A stretch of DNA of 64,000 bases from Pseudoalteromonas luteoviolacea (GCF_018100925.1 NZ_JAGJEH010000004.1:434001-498000); one strand, 5' to 3'; shown: positions 37,349-46,149, counted from the stretch's first letter. A program made the numbers and translations. Notes: a model not told the origin generated them from the letters alone.

Positions 37349-37378
37349 ACCATAAGTTAAAATGACAACGCTGTCAAA
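37349..37378 (-). promoter_or_regulatory. pgi promoter overlapped by a LacI-type operator
   Basis: On the minus strand, -35 TTGACA (37377-37372), 17-bp spacer and -10 TATGGT (37354-37349). The operator AATGACAACGCTGTCAAA occupies 37361-37378 and therefore includes the -35 element. Repressor binding should block polymerase. It shares a 14-bp core with both sites upstream of the TonB receptor. Confidence 0.75.
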
Positions 37379-37651
37379 CTGCATGTTCCTCATTTTACTT
37401 TGCATATAATAACTGATTTTTTAATTTTTGACACCGGTATCATTAAATTTATTAAAGTTATTCAGTAACAGTTAAAATGCAGCAGGGTCTAAATTTGATC
37501 GTTTCATGAAAAGCTGAAATATACTATATTGCCTTATAACTACTAATTGGCGTTGTAATTTAGTATCAAAAGCCAGCAAAAAAGAGTGATTACAAATAAA
37601 TGACTCAAAATTCGGCCACAATTTAAGCCTATTTCCTATAGAAGAAAAAAA

Positions 37652-38713
37652 ATGAAAGTAACCATCAATGACGTCGCAAAACATGCGGGCGTGTCAATGA
37701 AAACTGTATCAAGGGTTATCAATAAAGAGCCCTCTGTAAGAAAAAAAACTTATGATCTGGTTATGCAAGCTGTTACAGAACTTAACTATCAGCCCAATAC
37801 CGCAGCGCGCAACTTAGCAGGCACCTCTTCATTCGCAATTGGCCTAGTTTACGACAACCCAAATGCCTACTACGTTATTGATATGCAAAACGGTGTGCTC
37901 TCTCGATGTAAAGATGAAGGCTACGAACTTGTGATTCATCCTTGTTGCGCTCAAGACCCTGAGATGCACAAAGAGATTGCTACCATGATTCAACGCTCTA
38001 GGCTCGCTGGCTTAGTATTAACACCTCCTCTTTCAGAGCAACAAGATATTATCGATATGCTTGACGAATTGGGCATTGCATATGTGCGCTTACTGTCTGG
38101 ACAAGATAAAACCCCAGAAAAATCAACTGAAGTACCAGCAAGTCCGAAAAGTAATAACTGCATTTATGTAGACGATTATGCAGCTGCATATGAAATCACA
38201 GTCCACTTAATTAATCTGGGACACAAAACCATTGCCTTTGCATGTGGGGATGCAGAACACAAATCAACAACTGAACGCTTAGCTGGTTATCAAAGCGCTC
38301 TTAAAGATCATAACCTTACAGTAGATGACAACCTTATATATGAAGGTAATTATTCTTTCGAATCTGGTGTTGAAGGCGCAAAAGCGCTATTGAAAAATAA
38401 TAATGCATCCAATATAACCGCGATCTTGGGCGGAAACGATGAAATTGCGGCTGGTGCATTATTTGCCGCCCGATTAATGAATATTGCGATTCCTGAACAG
38501 CTATCCATTTCAGGGTTCGAGGACTCGCCTTTCTCGAGGCAAACTTGGCCTAAGTTAACAACGGCTCATCAAGCAAATAGTGTCATATCTGAACATGCTG
38601 CTAGGTTATTGTTTTCGAAAACACGAGGCAGTAGAAAGCAAGATAAAGATATCATTACGACCTTCACACCAAGTATCGTGATCCGAGAAAGTACAGGGCC
38701 AGCCCCCAATTAA
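37652..38713 (+). CDS. LacI-family transcriptional repressor
   Basis: A 353-aa regulator. The N-terminal helix-turn-helix is VTINDVAKHAGVSMKTVSRV (about 3-22) with recognition helix SMKTVSRV and hinge NYQPNTAARNLAGTSS. A periplasmic-binding-like effector domain follows (SFAIGLVYDNPNAYYVIDMQ and later LGGNDEIAAGALFAARLM). It is divergent from pgi, and its upstream region holds a TGACAACGCTGTCA palindrome also found twice before the TonB receptor. It most likely represses that set in the absence of an unknown sugar signal. NagR-type regulators of related bacteria bind similar sites, but no GlcNAc genes are present here. Confidence 0.9.
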   Translation: MKVTINDVAKHAGVSMKTVSRVINKEPSVRKKTYDLVMQAVTELNYQPNTAARNLAGTSSFAIGLVYDNPNAYYVIDMQNGVLSRCKDEGYELVIHPCCAQDPEMHKEIATMIQRSRLAGLVLTPPLSEQQDIIDMLDELGIAYVRLLSGQDKTPEKSTEVPASPKSNNCIYVDDYAAAYEITVHLINLGHKTIAFACGDAEHKSTTERLAGYQSALKDHNLTVDDNLIYEGNYSFESGVEGAKALLKNNNASNITAILGGNDEIAAGALFAARLMNIAIPEQLSISGFEDSPFSRQTWPKLTTAHQANSVISEHAARLLFSKTRGSRKQDKDIITTFTPSIVIRESTGPAPN

Positions 38714-38733
38714 TACAATATAACTAGTGGCGC

Positions 38734-40785
38734 TCAAAGTAGCGCCAACCCTGTCGTAACATTGGCTACGCGGGTAAACCCTAAAGAGCTTAACATCTCT
38801 GCCACCTGCAGCGAACGCCGGCCACTTCGACAAACAATGACATAGGATTTTTGAGGGTCGAGTGTACCATCAATATAGGCATTAACTACCCGCCCTGCCG
38901 GCACATTAACAATGCACTCACTTTCATTTTGACTGAGCTTTTTTGCGAGTTCAGTCGTGGACGCTTGATGTTCCCCGGTTTCTCTTATATCGAGCACCTG
39001 AGCGTCATATGTATCTATCCAGCTTGCTACCTCCTTACGCGTCATTAGCGCAACAAGTTCACCTTCTTTCCGCTTAAGGCAACTTTGATTTCGTTTTATT
39101 TCTTGCTTGCTTAAATATATCTTTCCCTGAGAGATGAATACTTCACCCTCGGTAAACTTACGAGATCTAATCTGCTCATCTGGCAAGTCTGCTACGTATA
39201 TTACCCTCTCACCCCCCTCGCAGTTCCACTTGAAAATAACGCTCTGCCTTTCGGCCTCGAATGTAGATGTTACCTGCCAGTCTTTACCCGACACTAAAGT
39301 CTCTTCTGATTTCGAGCTTTCAAGTTTCAAGATGCGTGCGCTTTTGCCAAAAACACGTTTTATGTTTCTTTCTATATTTTCATCTTTGCAGTTTTCATTT
39401 GTCAGCAGAAAAGCCAGCCGTTTCGTGTCTATAGCATCAAAACAATATTTCAGTTTCGCCAATAAAGGGTCTATTGGATTTAGTACAATCGCTTCCTTTT
39501 CTTTAGATATAAATAGCCAACACCCGGTAGATTGGTAATTTAGCCAGGTAAAGCCGCTCCACTGTGAGCAGTTTGAGTCATTACCGTCTACCCAAGTGCC
39601 TGTGCTCAATAAAGACTTCATTGAGCGGATTGCTTTACACGCTTTTACAATAAACTCAGTGCTGTCCGCAGGACCAAACGACATACGAATTGCATTTGAA
39701 CACTGCCAATCGCTCAATCCCATGGCTTCCAAAACAAAACTGCTGGTGACTCCAGAGCTGCAAGCAGATCCCCCACTGACTCGAATACCTGCCGCGTCAA
39801 ATAAATCTATCAGTTCTTTTCCGGTGAGATAATCAATTGAAAAGTTCAGCGTAGTTGGTACAGACAACTCAAAAGTGTGATGAAAACGAATATTAGTAAA
39901 AGTATCTTGTAGAGCCGATACAAGCATATCTCGATGCAACTGCAATTTATCGTGGGGCTGAAATACTTCATTTTGGCTATTTAATAGTGAAAATAGAGTA
40001 TGTAAACCAGCAATTCCTGGCAAATTCTCTGTGCCTGAGCGCATCCCTGACTCCTGCCCACCGCCTGCGATAAAGGGGATATATGGTCGTCCGCTGCGAA
40101 TATACAAAAACCCAATACCTTTTGGTGTGTATAATTTATGACCCGAGAAAGGAGCATAGTCGATTGAAATTGAATCCATGTGTAGCGGTACTTTTCCCAA
40201 TGCCTGAACACAATCGACTAGCCAAGCCACTTCTGGATTATGCTCTCGAATTACCTTCTCCAGCGCCTGTAAATCTTGCGTAACCCCGGTCTCATTATTG
40301 ACAGCCATGGTACATATCATCACAGCCTGTGGTATGTGCTGTGCAATAAATTGATAATCCAATATACCTTCATTATTTACCGGGATCTCCAACACATCTG
40401 CATTGAGACCAAGTATGGCATTCCAATGTTTTAACGTGTTTGGCACCGCTTTGTGCTCTGTCGCACCATATAAAAGGACCGGCTTCGATATGCCTTTGTG
40501 GACCTCTTGCAGATATTGGTTCAGCACAGAAACAATGGCAGTTTGGATCCCTTCTGTAGCACCAGAAGTAAAAAGCAGCTCACCCTCTTTGCTGCCAATC
40601 AACTGCTTACCAAGTTGCCTCGTTTGTTCAAGCAAGTTTTTTGCTGTTAAGCCTGCAATGTGTGAGCTTGAGGGGTTACCAAAGTTTATTGTCATACTTT
40701 GTAGAACACTATCTGATATTGAAGTCAGAACAGGTGTCGTGGCATTGGCATCAAGATAAATCTGGGGAAAAGGAGAAGTGTTCAC
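38734..40785 (-). CDS. Cysteine desulfurase fused to a degenerate metallo-beta-lactamase-like region and a rhodanese domain
   Basis: A 683-aa three-part protein. Residues about 8-390 are a NifS/IscS-like PLP enzyme: ATEH at 109, PLP Lys217 (SGHKLYTPKG) and the persulfide Cys342 (GGSACSSG). Residues about 410-570 align in layout with a metallo-beta-lactamase of persulfide-dioxygenase type (CWLFISKEKEAIVLNPID, later VIYVADLPDEQI), but the HxHxDH metal motif is replaced by LLTNENCKDE, so it should not bind metal. Residues about 580-683 are a rhodanese with active Cys652 (VCRSGRRS). It likely channels sulfane sulfur from cysteine to the rhodanese; the acceptor is unknown. Start is GTG 40785 with a weak ribosome site. 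Confidence 0.82.
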   Translation of the reverse strand: MNTSPFPQIYLDANATTPVLTSISDSVLQSMTINFGNPSSSHIAGLTAKNLLEQTRQLGKQLIGSKEGELLFTSGATEGIQTAIVSVLNQYLQEVHKGISKPVLLYGATEHKAVPNTLKHWNAILGLNADVLEIPVNNEGILDYQFIAQHIPQAVMICTMAVNNETGVTQDLQALEKVIREHNPEVAWLVDCVQALGKVPLHMDSISIDYAPFSGHKLYTPKGIGFLYIRSGRPYIPFIAGGGQESGMRSGTENLPGIAGLHTLFSLLNSQNEVFQPHDKLQLHRDMLVSALQDTFTNIRFHHTFELSVPTTLNFSIDYLTGKELIDLFDAAGIRVSGGSACSSGVTSSFVLEAMGLSDWQCSNAIRMSFGPADSTEFIVKACKAIRSMKSLLSTGTWVDGNDSNCSQWSGFTWLNYQSTGCWLFISKEKEAIVLNPIDPLLAKLKYCFDAIDTKRLAFLLTNENCKDENIERNIKRVFGKSARILKLESSKSEETLVSGKDWQVTSTFEAERQSVIFKWNCEGGERVIYVADLPDEQIRSRKFTEGEVFISQGKIYLSKQEIKRNQSCLKRKEGELVALMTRKEVASWIDTYDAQVLDIRETGEHQASTTELAKKLSQNESECIVNVPAGRVVNAYIDGTLDPQKSYVIVCRSGRRSLQVAEMLSSLGFTRVANVTTGLALL

Positions 40786-40895
40786 GTGTACCGCTTATAA
40801 CTATATGTACTATGTTATTCCATTTTACACAAAAACTTCTGCTTCGTTAAGTTCAATAATGTATTCATATACAAAGTCGAAGTGTTACAAACTAA

Positions 40896-40918
40896 AAAGG
40901 AGCGCTGTGCGCTCCTTT
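40896..40918 (-). terminator. Rho-independent terminator of perM
   Basis: Perfect 10-bp stem AAAGGAGCGC (40896-40905) and GCGCTCCTTT (40909-40918) with a 3-nt loop; on the minus strand the stem ends in CCTTT and continues TTAGTTT. It lies 21 bp past the perM stop. Confidence 0.82.
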
Positions 40919-40939
40919 ATCAATTCTTCTAAAATCAGA

Positions 40940-42007
40940 TTAACCGGCCTGCATGTGCCGTTGACTTGATGACCAAGCATTACCCAAAGCTTTGACTAAG
41001 GATGCCAAAGGAATTGCAAAAAACACTCCCCAAAACCCCCACAGCCCTCCAAAAAATAGTACTGCAACAATGATGTAAACAGGGTTGAGATCTACCGCTT
41101 CTGAAAATAATAGCGGCACCAATAAATTACCATCTAAAGCTTGAATAATGCCGTATACGATTAATATGGTCCAAAATTCAGGCGCTAAGCCAAATTGAAA
41201 TAGCGCCACTGCTGCTACAGGAATGGTAACTAACGCAGCACCAATAAATGGAATAAGTACAGACAGTCCAACCAAAGTGCCAAGCAAAGCAGCGTAGCGG
41301 AGATCAAGTACCGCAAATGCGATAAAACTGGTTCCACCTACAATCACTATCTCTATCACTTTTCCGCGAATGTAGTTCATTATTTGATGATCCATTTCTT
41401 CCCAAACTTGGGTTATTAGCTTTCGGTCTTTGGGGATCAATTGTTTAATTCCAGACGTCAAAGTTCCTTTATCTTTGAGCATGAAAAACACTAACAAAGG
41501 CACCAAAATTAGATAGATGAGCCACGCAACTAGATCTTTAATCGAAGTCAGTGATACCGAGACGATTAACTCGCCCAGTGCAAGTACTTTGCTTTCAACA
41601 CCAGCCACAATGTTTTGTACCTGTTGTACTGAAATTAAATTGGGATAGTCTTCTGGTAAGTGGAGCAAATAATCTCGACCTTTTTCAACCATACTAGGCG
41701 CTTCCTGCACAAGATTACTCGCCTGCGACCACAAAACAGGCACGATCACCAACAGCAGTGCTAAAACGACACCAACAAAACCCAACATAACTAAATTTGT
41801 CGCCATTAAACGACTAGGCATAACACGCTGCAACCGTGTCACAGGCCAGTCGAGCAAATACGCAATGACCAAGGCCACCAGAACAGGGATGACAAAGGAG
41901 CCAAAAAAGTACAACATGGTCGCAGTGAAGACAAGCATCAACAATAAAGTGACCGAGTCTGGGTCCGAAAATTTTTCTTGATACCAAGATTTTATTAACT
42001 CAAACAT
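40940..42007 (-). CDS. perM: AI-2E family transporter / PerM permease
   Basis: A 355-aa inner-membrane protein with about eight hydrophobic segments (LLLMLVFTATMLYFFGSFVI, LVMLGFVGVVLALLLVIVPV, LVAWLIYLILVPLLVFFMLK and others), of the family including E. coli PerM and the TqsA-like exporters. Start ATG 42007; a TTG 18 bp upstream is not needed. It overlaps the TusA-like gene upstream by 8 bp. Divergent, just across a short spacer, are a 221-aa unknown and bepA, recalling the E. coli perM-bepA-yfgD neighbourhood. Substrate unknown. Confidence 0.88.
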   Translation of the reverse strand: MFELIKSWYQEKFSDPDSVTLLLMLVFTATMLYFFGSFVIPVLVALVIAYLLDWPVTRLQRVMPSRLMATNLVMLGFVGVVLALLLVIVPVLWSQASNLVQEAPSMVEKGRDYLLHLPEDYPNLISVQQVQNIVAGVESKVLALGELIVSVSLTSIKDLVAWLIYLILVPLLVFFMLKDKGTLTSGIKQLIPKDRKLITQVWEEMDHQIMNYIRGKVIEIVIVGGTSFIAFAVLDLRYAALLGTLVGLSVLIPFIGAALVTIPVAAVALFQFGLAPEFWTILIVYGIIQALDGNLLVPLLFSEAVDLNPVYIIVAVLFFGGLWGFWGVFFAIPLASLVKALGNAWSSSQRHMQAG

Positions 42008-42233
42008 CCGTGATGTGTACCTCAATAAAGTTAAAGTTGCCTTCTTCTGCTAAGACATAGTGATACGCTTGGCCAGCTAAATAGCGCTTTATATCGGAAA
42101 GATCTTGAGTTCGATTGCATATAAATCTGATATTTCCAATATTCAGGTTCTTCAACTGCCATTTAAATTGGACAAACAATTGAGGACAATTGTAATGCCT
42201 TAAATCAATCGTTGTTAGTTCTATGTTTTGCAC
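42000..42233 (-). CDS. TusA-like small sulfurtransferase-fold protein
   Basis: A 77-aa protein resembling TusA/SirA: LRHYNCPQLFVQFKWQLKNL matches the family motif around the active Cys (Cys16), followed by the usual alternating helix-strand pattern (DLSDIKRYLAGQAYHYVLAE). The family motif CPxP is CPQL here, so the second proline is lost. The gene overlaps perM by 8 bp and is probably the first gene of that operon. A TusA-like role in sulfur relay is inferred from fold resemblance only. Confidence 0.72.
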   Translation of the reverse strand: MQNIELTTIDLRHYNCPQLFVQFKWQLKNLNIGNIRFICNRTQDLSDIKRYLAGQAYHYVLAEEGNFNFIEVHITDV

Positions 42234-42500
42234 CTTCGTAGGCTACAAAAAGCCCCACCCGTTAATTTTAGGTTAAAAACCAACACTTATAAAACGCTAT
42301 AAAAACATTTTAAATACATTGGAAACGCAATATATACTTTTAATTTTACTTCAATATCATGATACCGCTTTATAAGGTACCTCTATAGTAAATAGCAAGC
42401 GAATAATCCTGTATTTTACTCATATTCCAGCGTCTTTCTGTAGCTTGAACTAGGGCAATGGTTTATTCTTATAACAACAACAAGCTTTACGGGAAACAAT

Positions 42501-43166
42501 ATGCCAAAAGCACACAACAAGGCACGTTTGCCGGCGAACCCCACACTTAAAGAAATCAATTGGTACAAAAAGCAAATCAATTGGGGGGAGCTCCCGCCGT
42601 TTTATCATCTTGTCGCTTCTTCTGTCAGTGAGAGTGAAGGAATTTTTCAGCACGGATTTGATAATGCTATCAAACGGTTATTAGACAAGCGTAATTGGAA
42701 TTTACAGCTTTTGGACGGTTATGAGGACGACAACGGCATCGTTCATTGTAATAGTGCACCAAAAATCACTCTTCACCAAGCATTCACAGATCGCGGTTAC
42801 GAACTTTGGGCTTTTCCAATTGCTCGCAATGTAAAAGTCGACACATATCTAAAAGACAACAAATATCTTGAGTTTAATGTGTGGGACCCCCATACCATGA
42901 AGACACTCATTAGATTTAGTCAAATGCATAAATTCATTCGATTTTATTTTGAGCGCGGTGACATCGCAGATAAAGCGCTGATTTTGCACGCACACAAGGT
43001 TGTGCATCAAACCATCTCTCTTTTGAAAAGAGAATTGAACGTTGTGAGCGTTGATGGTGTCTCAATAAAAGATTTTTACCTGTTATGCGAAAAAGACGCC
43101 CGAGCTTGTGAAGATGAAATAAACTTAGCTAAAATCATGCTCGGTGACGACTACAAGAAGGATTAG
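42501..43166 (+). CDS. Hypothetical 221-aa soluble protein upstream of bepA
   Basis: I do not recognise this protein. It has no signal peptide or membrane helix and a basic N-terminus (MPKAHNKARLPANPTLKEIN), then mixed helical and strand segments and a Cys-containing C-terminal helix (FYLLCEKDARACEDEINLAK). It ends 1 bp before the bepA start, so the two are almost certainly co-translated. The E. coli bepA locus has no such gene, so it is a lineage-specific neighbour. Confidence 0.75.
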   Translation: MPKAHNKARLPANPTLKEINWYKKQINWGELPPFYHLVASSVSESEGIFQHGFDNAIKRLLDKRNWNLQLLDGYEDDNGIVHCNSAPKITLHQAFTDRGYELWAFPIARNVKVDTYLKDNKYLEFNVWDPHTMKTLIRFSQMHKFIRFYFERGDIADKALILHAHKVVHQTISLLKRELNVVSVDGVSIKDFYLLCEKDARACEDEINLAKIMLGDDYKKD

Positions 43167-43167
43167 A

Positions 43168-44616
43168 ATGCGATTTAAAAAAGCACTTGCAACGACTTTA
43201 TGCGCACTCGCACTAAGTTACTCTACAGCCAATAATGCATCAGAGTTTAAGCTCCCAGACCTAGGTACGTCGGCTGTGCAAGTTTTACCAATTGAAAAAG
43301 AGCAAGCCATCGGTGAAGTAATGATGATGCAGATCCGCTCTAGTTCGCCCTTGGTTCAAGACCCTGTTCTTAATGAGTATCTGTCTGCACTAGGCAACAA
43401 ACTCGTCGCCAGTGCTAACGACGTTAGATTTCCATTTAAGTTCTTTTGGCTCAACAACAAAGCCATTAACGCCTTCGCATTTTATGGCGGACATGTGGGA
43501 GTCCATACAGGCCTGATAGCGCAGTCTGACAATGAAAGTCAACTCGCATCAGTGCTGGGCCATGAAATAGCTCACGTTACCCAAAGGCATTTAGCAAGAA
43601 GAATCCAACAGGCCAAAGACAACAGTGCCTTAACTATCGCAGGCATGATCACGGGTATTCTGGCCACGGTTGTTGCACCAGACGCAGGCATGGCAATCCT
43701 TGCAGCCAATAGTACTCAAGCCGCCCTAAGCCAATTGACCCACAGCCGAAAAGCAGAACAAGAAGCAGATAGATTTGGTATGCAAACGCTGCAAAAAGCA
43801 GGCTATGATCCATATGCTGCCAGTGAATTTTTAACGAAGCTTGCATCCCAAGTTAGATTTAAAAACAAGCCCCCAGCGTTTTTGCTCACTCACCCCTTAC
43901 CTGACTCTCGTGTATCTGATGTCAGGCTGCGTGCCCAACAATACCCAAAGCGCTATGTGCCAAGCAGCGAAGATTTTCATTATGCACAAAACCGGGTAAT
44001 GGCCCGCTACCACCTGAGCAAAGAAGATGCGCAGGCCTATTATGAAAACACATTGAGAACCAGTACTGAGCTCGATAAGAGTCATTATGAGTACGGATTG
44101 GCAATTTCATTGCTTGACCAAAAAAAATATGACCAAGCGGAAAAAATTATAAATAAACTACTAAAATTAAAGCCTAATAACTTATTTTTCATAGATGTTT
44201 ATACAGATATCAAACTCGGTCAAAAAAAATATGAGCAAGCTCTGTCACTGTTAGAAAAAAAGCACCTGCTTCGTCCTAACAATCAAGTCATCACTTTAAA
44301 TCTAGCTAACACAGCTATCAAAGCAAAAATGTACGAAAAGGCAGAGCAACTGCTTAAAGTGTTTTTGTTAGAAAAACCAAACCATGTGCTCGCCAAACAA
44401 TTGCTCACTGAAACTTATGAACTCAGTGAAAATAAAGCGGCTTACCATGAATCACGCGCTAGTTTACTATCTCACTACGGTGCATTCATGAAAGCAGCCG
44501 ATGAAGTACAAAAAGCACTTAACTTCATTGAAAAAGAAGACGAAATTAAAAAGTTGCGCTTAAAAGCTTTGCTAACCAAATATAGAGGCATGCAAAAAGA
44601 GCTCGCAAAATTGTAA
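43168..44616 (+). CDS. bepA: M48 metalloprotease / chaperone BepA
   Basis: Periplasmic zinc protease with TPRs that degrades or matures misassembled LptD and other outer-membrane proteins. Start set at ATG 43168 (AAGAAGGA upstream), giving a signal peptide (about 1-23). The zinc motif is HEIAH (His132 and His136) with the third ligand Glu in SRKAEQEADRFG. The C-terminal 200 residues are TPR repeats (ALSLLEKKHLLRPNNQVITL). At 482 aa it is close to E. coli BepA (487). Followed by a structured terminator and an arsC-family gene, as in E. coli. Confidence 0.92.
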   Translation: MRFKKALATTLCALALSYSTANNASEFKLPDLGTSAVQVLPIEKEQAIGEVMMMQIRSSSPLVQDPVLNEYLSALGNKLVASANDVRFPFKFFWLNNKAINAFAFYGGHVGVHTGLIAQSDNESQLASVLGHEIAHVTQRHLARRIQQAKDNSALTIAGMITGILATVVAPDAGMAILAANSTQAALSQLTHSRKAEQEADRFGMQTLQKAGYDPYAASEFLTKLASQVRFKNKPPAFLLTHPLPDSRVSDVRLRAQQYPKRYVPSSEDFHYAQNRVMARYHLSKEDAQAYYENTLRTSTELDKSHYEYGLAISLLDQKKYDQAEKIINKLLKLKPNNLFFIDVYTDIKLGQKKYEQALSLLEKKHLLRPNNQVITLNLANTAIKAKMYEKAEQLLKVFLLEKPNHVLAKQLLTETYELSENKAAYHESRASLLSHYGAFMKAADEVQKALNFIEKEDEIKKLRLKALLTKYRGMQKELAKL

Positions 44617-44626
44617 CCCAGCACGT

Positions 44627-44687
44627 TGCCTATCTACTCAACTTTGGACAATATTTTGTCCATATATAAAGATAGGCACACCTTTTT
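44627..44687 (+). terminator. Terminator of bepA with nested stems
   Basis: Outer stem TGCCTATCT (44627-44635) with AGATAGGCA (44670-44678) and inner stem TGGACAA (44645-44651) with TTGTCCA (44656-44662), followed by CACCTTTTT. The nested perfect stems are larger than a minimal terminator. Confidence 0.65.
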
Positions 44688-44743
44688 CAATCAGTTACAA
44701 TCAAACAAATATAAATATAAGTTACAGTTTCAAAAGGTCTATT

Positions 44744-45091
44744 ATGTCAGTAACTATTTACCACAACCCCCGTTGTTCGAAGTCTCGTCAAACGCTTGCA
44801 TTGCTCGAAGAAAATGCCATTCAGCCAGAGATCGTAGAGTATTTAAAAACTCCCATTGATGAGAGCACGCTTGATACATTAATTTCAAAATTAGGGTTTG
44901 AATCTGCACATCAATTGGTGCGCAATAAAGAAGCCATCTATAAAGAATTGGGCTTAAGCAAGGACAGTGATGAACAAACGCTAAGAACTGCCATGATTGA
45001 AAACCCTAAATTGATTGAGCGTCCAATAGTTGTAAAAGGTGAAAAAGCAGCACTAGGTCGTCCACCTGAGTCAGTGTTAGACATTATTTAA
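44744..45091 (+). CDS. arsC: ArsC-family thioredoxin-fold reductase (YfgD-like)
   Basis: A 115-aa glutaredoxin-dependent arsenate-reductase-family protein with active Cys11 (YHNPRCSKSRQTL) and the C-terminal RPIVVKGEKAALGRP substrate loop. Arsenic genes are absent nearby; its place after bepA matches E. coli yfgD, so true arsenate reduction is uncertain. It is followed 2 bp later by wrbA. Confidence 0.85.
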   Translation: MSVTIYHNPRCSKSRQTLALLEENAIQPEIVEYLKTPIDESTLDTLISKLGFESAHQLVRNKEAIYKELGLSKDSDEQTLRTAMIENPKLIERPIVVKGEKAALGRPPESVLDII

Positions 45092-45093
45092 AT

Positions 45094-45645
45094 ATGGCGA
45101 CAATTCTCGTTTTATACCATTCTAGTCATGGCTCAGTCGAAGCCATGGCTAATGAAATAGCCGAAACACTTAATGCCCAGGGTGCAACGGTTCGTTTACG
45201 TACCTTTGTACAAAGGCAACCTCACGATATCGTAGTCACGAAACAAGATCTCATTGAATGTGATGGACTTGCATTTGGAACACCCACACGATTTGGCATG
45301 ATGGCGGCTCAAGCAAAAACATTTTGGGAAACGACCAGCGATGTTTGGTTAAAAGGACAGCTTATAGATAAACCAGCATGTGTATTCTCGTCTTCAAGTA
45401 GCATGCATGGCGGTAACGAAGCGACATTATTGAATTTGTCACTGCCCTTGTTGCATCACGGAATGATGTTAATGGGTGTCCCCTACGATGTGCCTGAATT
45501 ATTGTCTACCGAAAGCGGAGGTACGCCATACGGTGCAACCCATGTAGCAGGATTAGACAACAGTGCCCAATTAACAGAAACTGAAGTTAGAATATGTCGA
45601 GCTGTAGCTACTCGTCTGTACACGGTTGCGAAAAAGTTATTATGA
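45094..45645 (+). CDS. wrbA: WrbA-family NAD(P)H:quinone oxidoreductase
   Basis: A 183-aa flavodoxin-fold enzyme with FMN phosphate loop YHSSHGSVEAMA (residues about 8-19), GTPTRFGMMAAQAKTFWETT and SSSSSMHGGNEATLLN, all WrbA signatures. It performs two-electron quinone reduction. It follows the arsC-family gene by 2 bp and overlaps the DUF2069 gene by 4 bp (ATGA), so these three form an operon. Confidence 0.9.
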   Translation: MATILVLYHSSHGSVEAMANEIAETLNAQGATVRLRTFVQRQPHDIVVTKQDLIECDGLAFGTPTRFGMMAAQAKTFWETTSDVWLKGQLIDKPACVFSSSSSMHGGNEATLLNLSLPLLHHGMMLMGVPYDVPELLSTESGGTPYGATHVAGLDNSAQLTETEVRICRAVATRLYTVAKKLL

Positions 45646-46079
45646 ACCAGACTCCAAAACAACCTAAAACAAAACAATTTTACCAACTCGCTCTATTTGG
45701 CTATTTTGGTTTATTGTTGCTCATGCCTATTTGGCTATTTTTAGTTTCTCCAAGGGAGGGGCACAGCGTTGGATTTATATTTGTTGTGTATATTCTTCCA
45801 CTGCTGTTACCTTTGAGAGGCATACTACAAGACAAACCCTATACATTTGCGTGGGCAAATTTTGTCGTTTTAATATATTTTATACATGGCTTTACTCTTT
45901 TATGGATTGCCACCGATGAGCTATTGTGGGTTATTTTGGAATTGACCTTCGCTTCAGCCATGTTTGTAGGATGTACTTATTATGCAAGACTAAGAGGCCA
46001 AGAACTCGGCTTGAAGATCCGCAAACTTAAAGACGATTTAGCCGACGAAAAAGCAGTACACGAACAAGAAAAAAAATAA
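45642..46079 (+). CDS. DUF2069 membrane protein
   Basis: A 145-aa inner-membrane protein with four hydrophobic segments (about 16-33, 42-58, 68-85 and 92-112) and a Lys/Glu-rich C-terminal tail likely to be helical. The start at ATG 45642 overlaps the wrbA stop; longer frames lie within wrbA. DUF2069 genes often follow wrbA in gammaproteobacteria. Function unknown. Confidence 0.85.
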   Translation: MNQTPKQPKTKQFYQLALFGYFGLLLLMPIWLFLVSPREGHSVGFIFVVYILPLLLPLRGILQDKPYTFAWANFVVLIYFIHGFTLLWIATDELLWVILELTFASAMFVGCTYYARLRGQELGLKIRKLKDDLADEKAVHEQEKK

Positions 46080-46102
46080 CGCACTTAATATTTGAGAAAT
46101 AT

Positions 46103-46130
46103 GAAAGCCACGTATTAGCGTGGCTTTTTC
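46103..46130 (+). terminator. Rho-independent terminator of the arsC-wrbA-DUF2069 operon
   Basis: Stem AAAGCCACG (46104-46112) with CGTGGCTTT (46119-46127), loop TATTAG, followed by more T residues. It also faces the convergent rnfH gene. Confidence 0.88.
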
Positions 46131-46149
46131 ATGTAAGACGATAAATGGG

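Noticed and set aside
44744..45091. Arsenic resistance operon
   Set aside because: Only the arsC-family gene is present, without arsR, arsB or arsH; synteny matches yfgD of E. coli.
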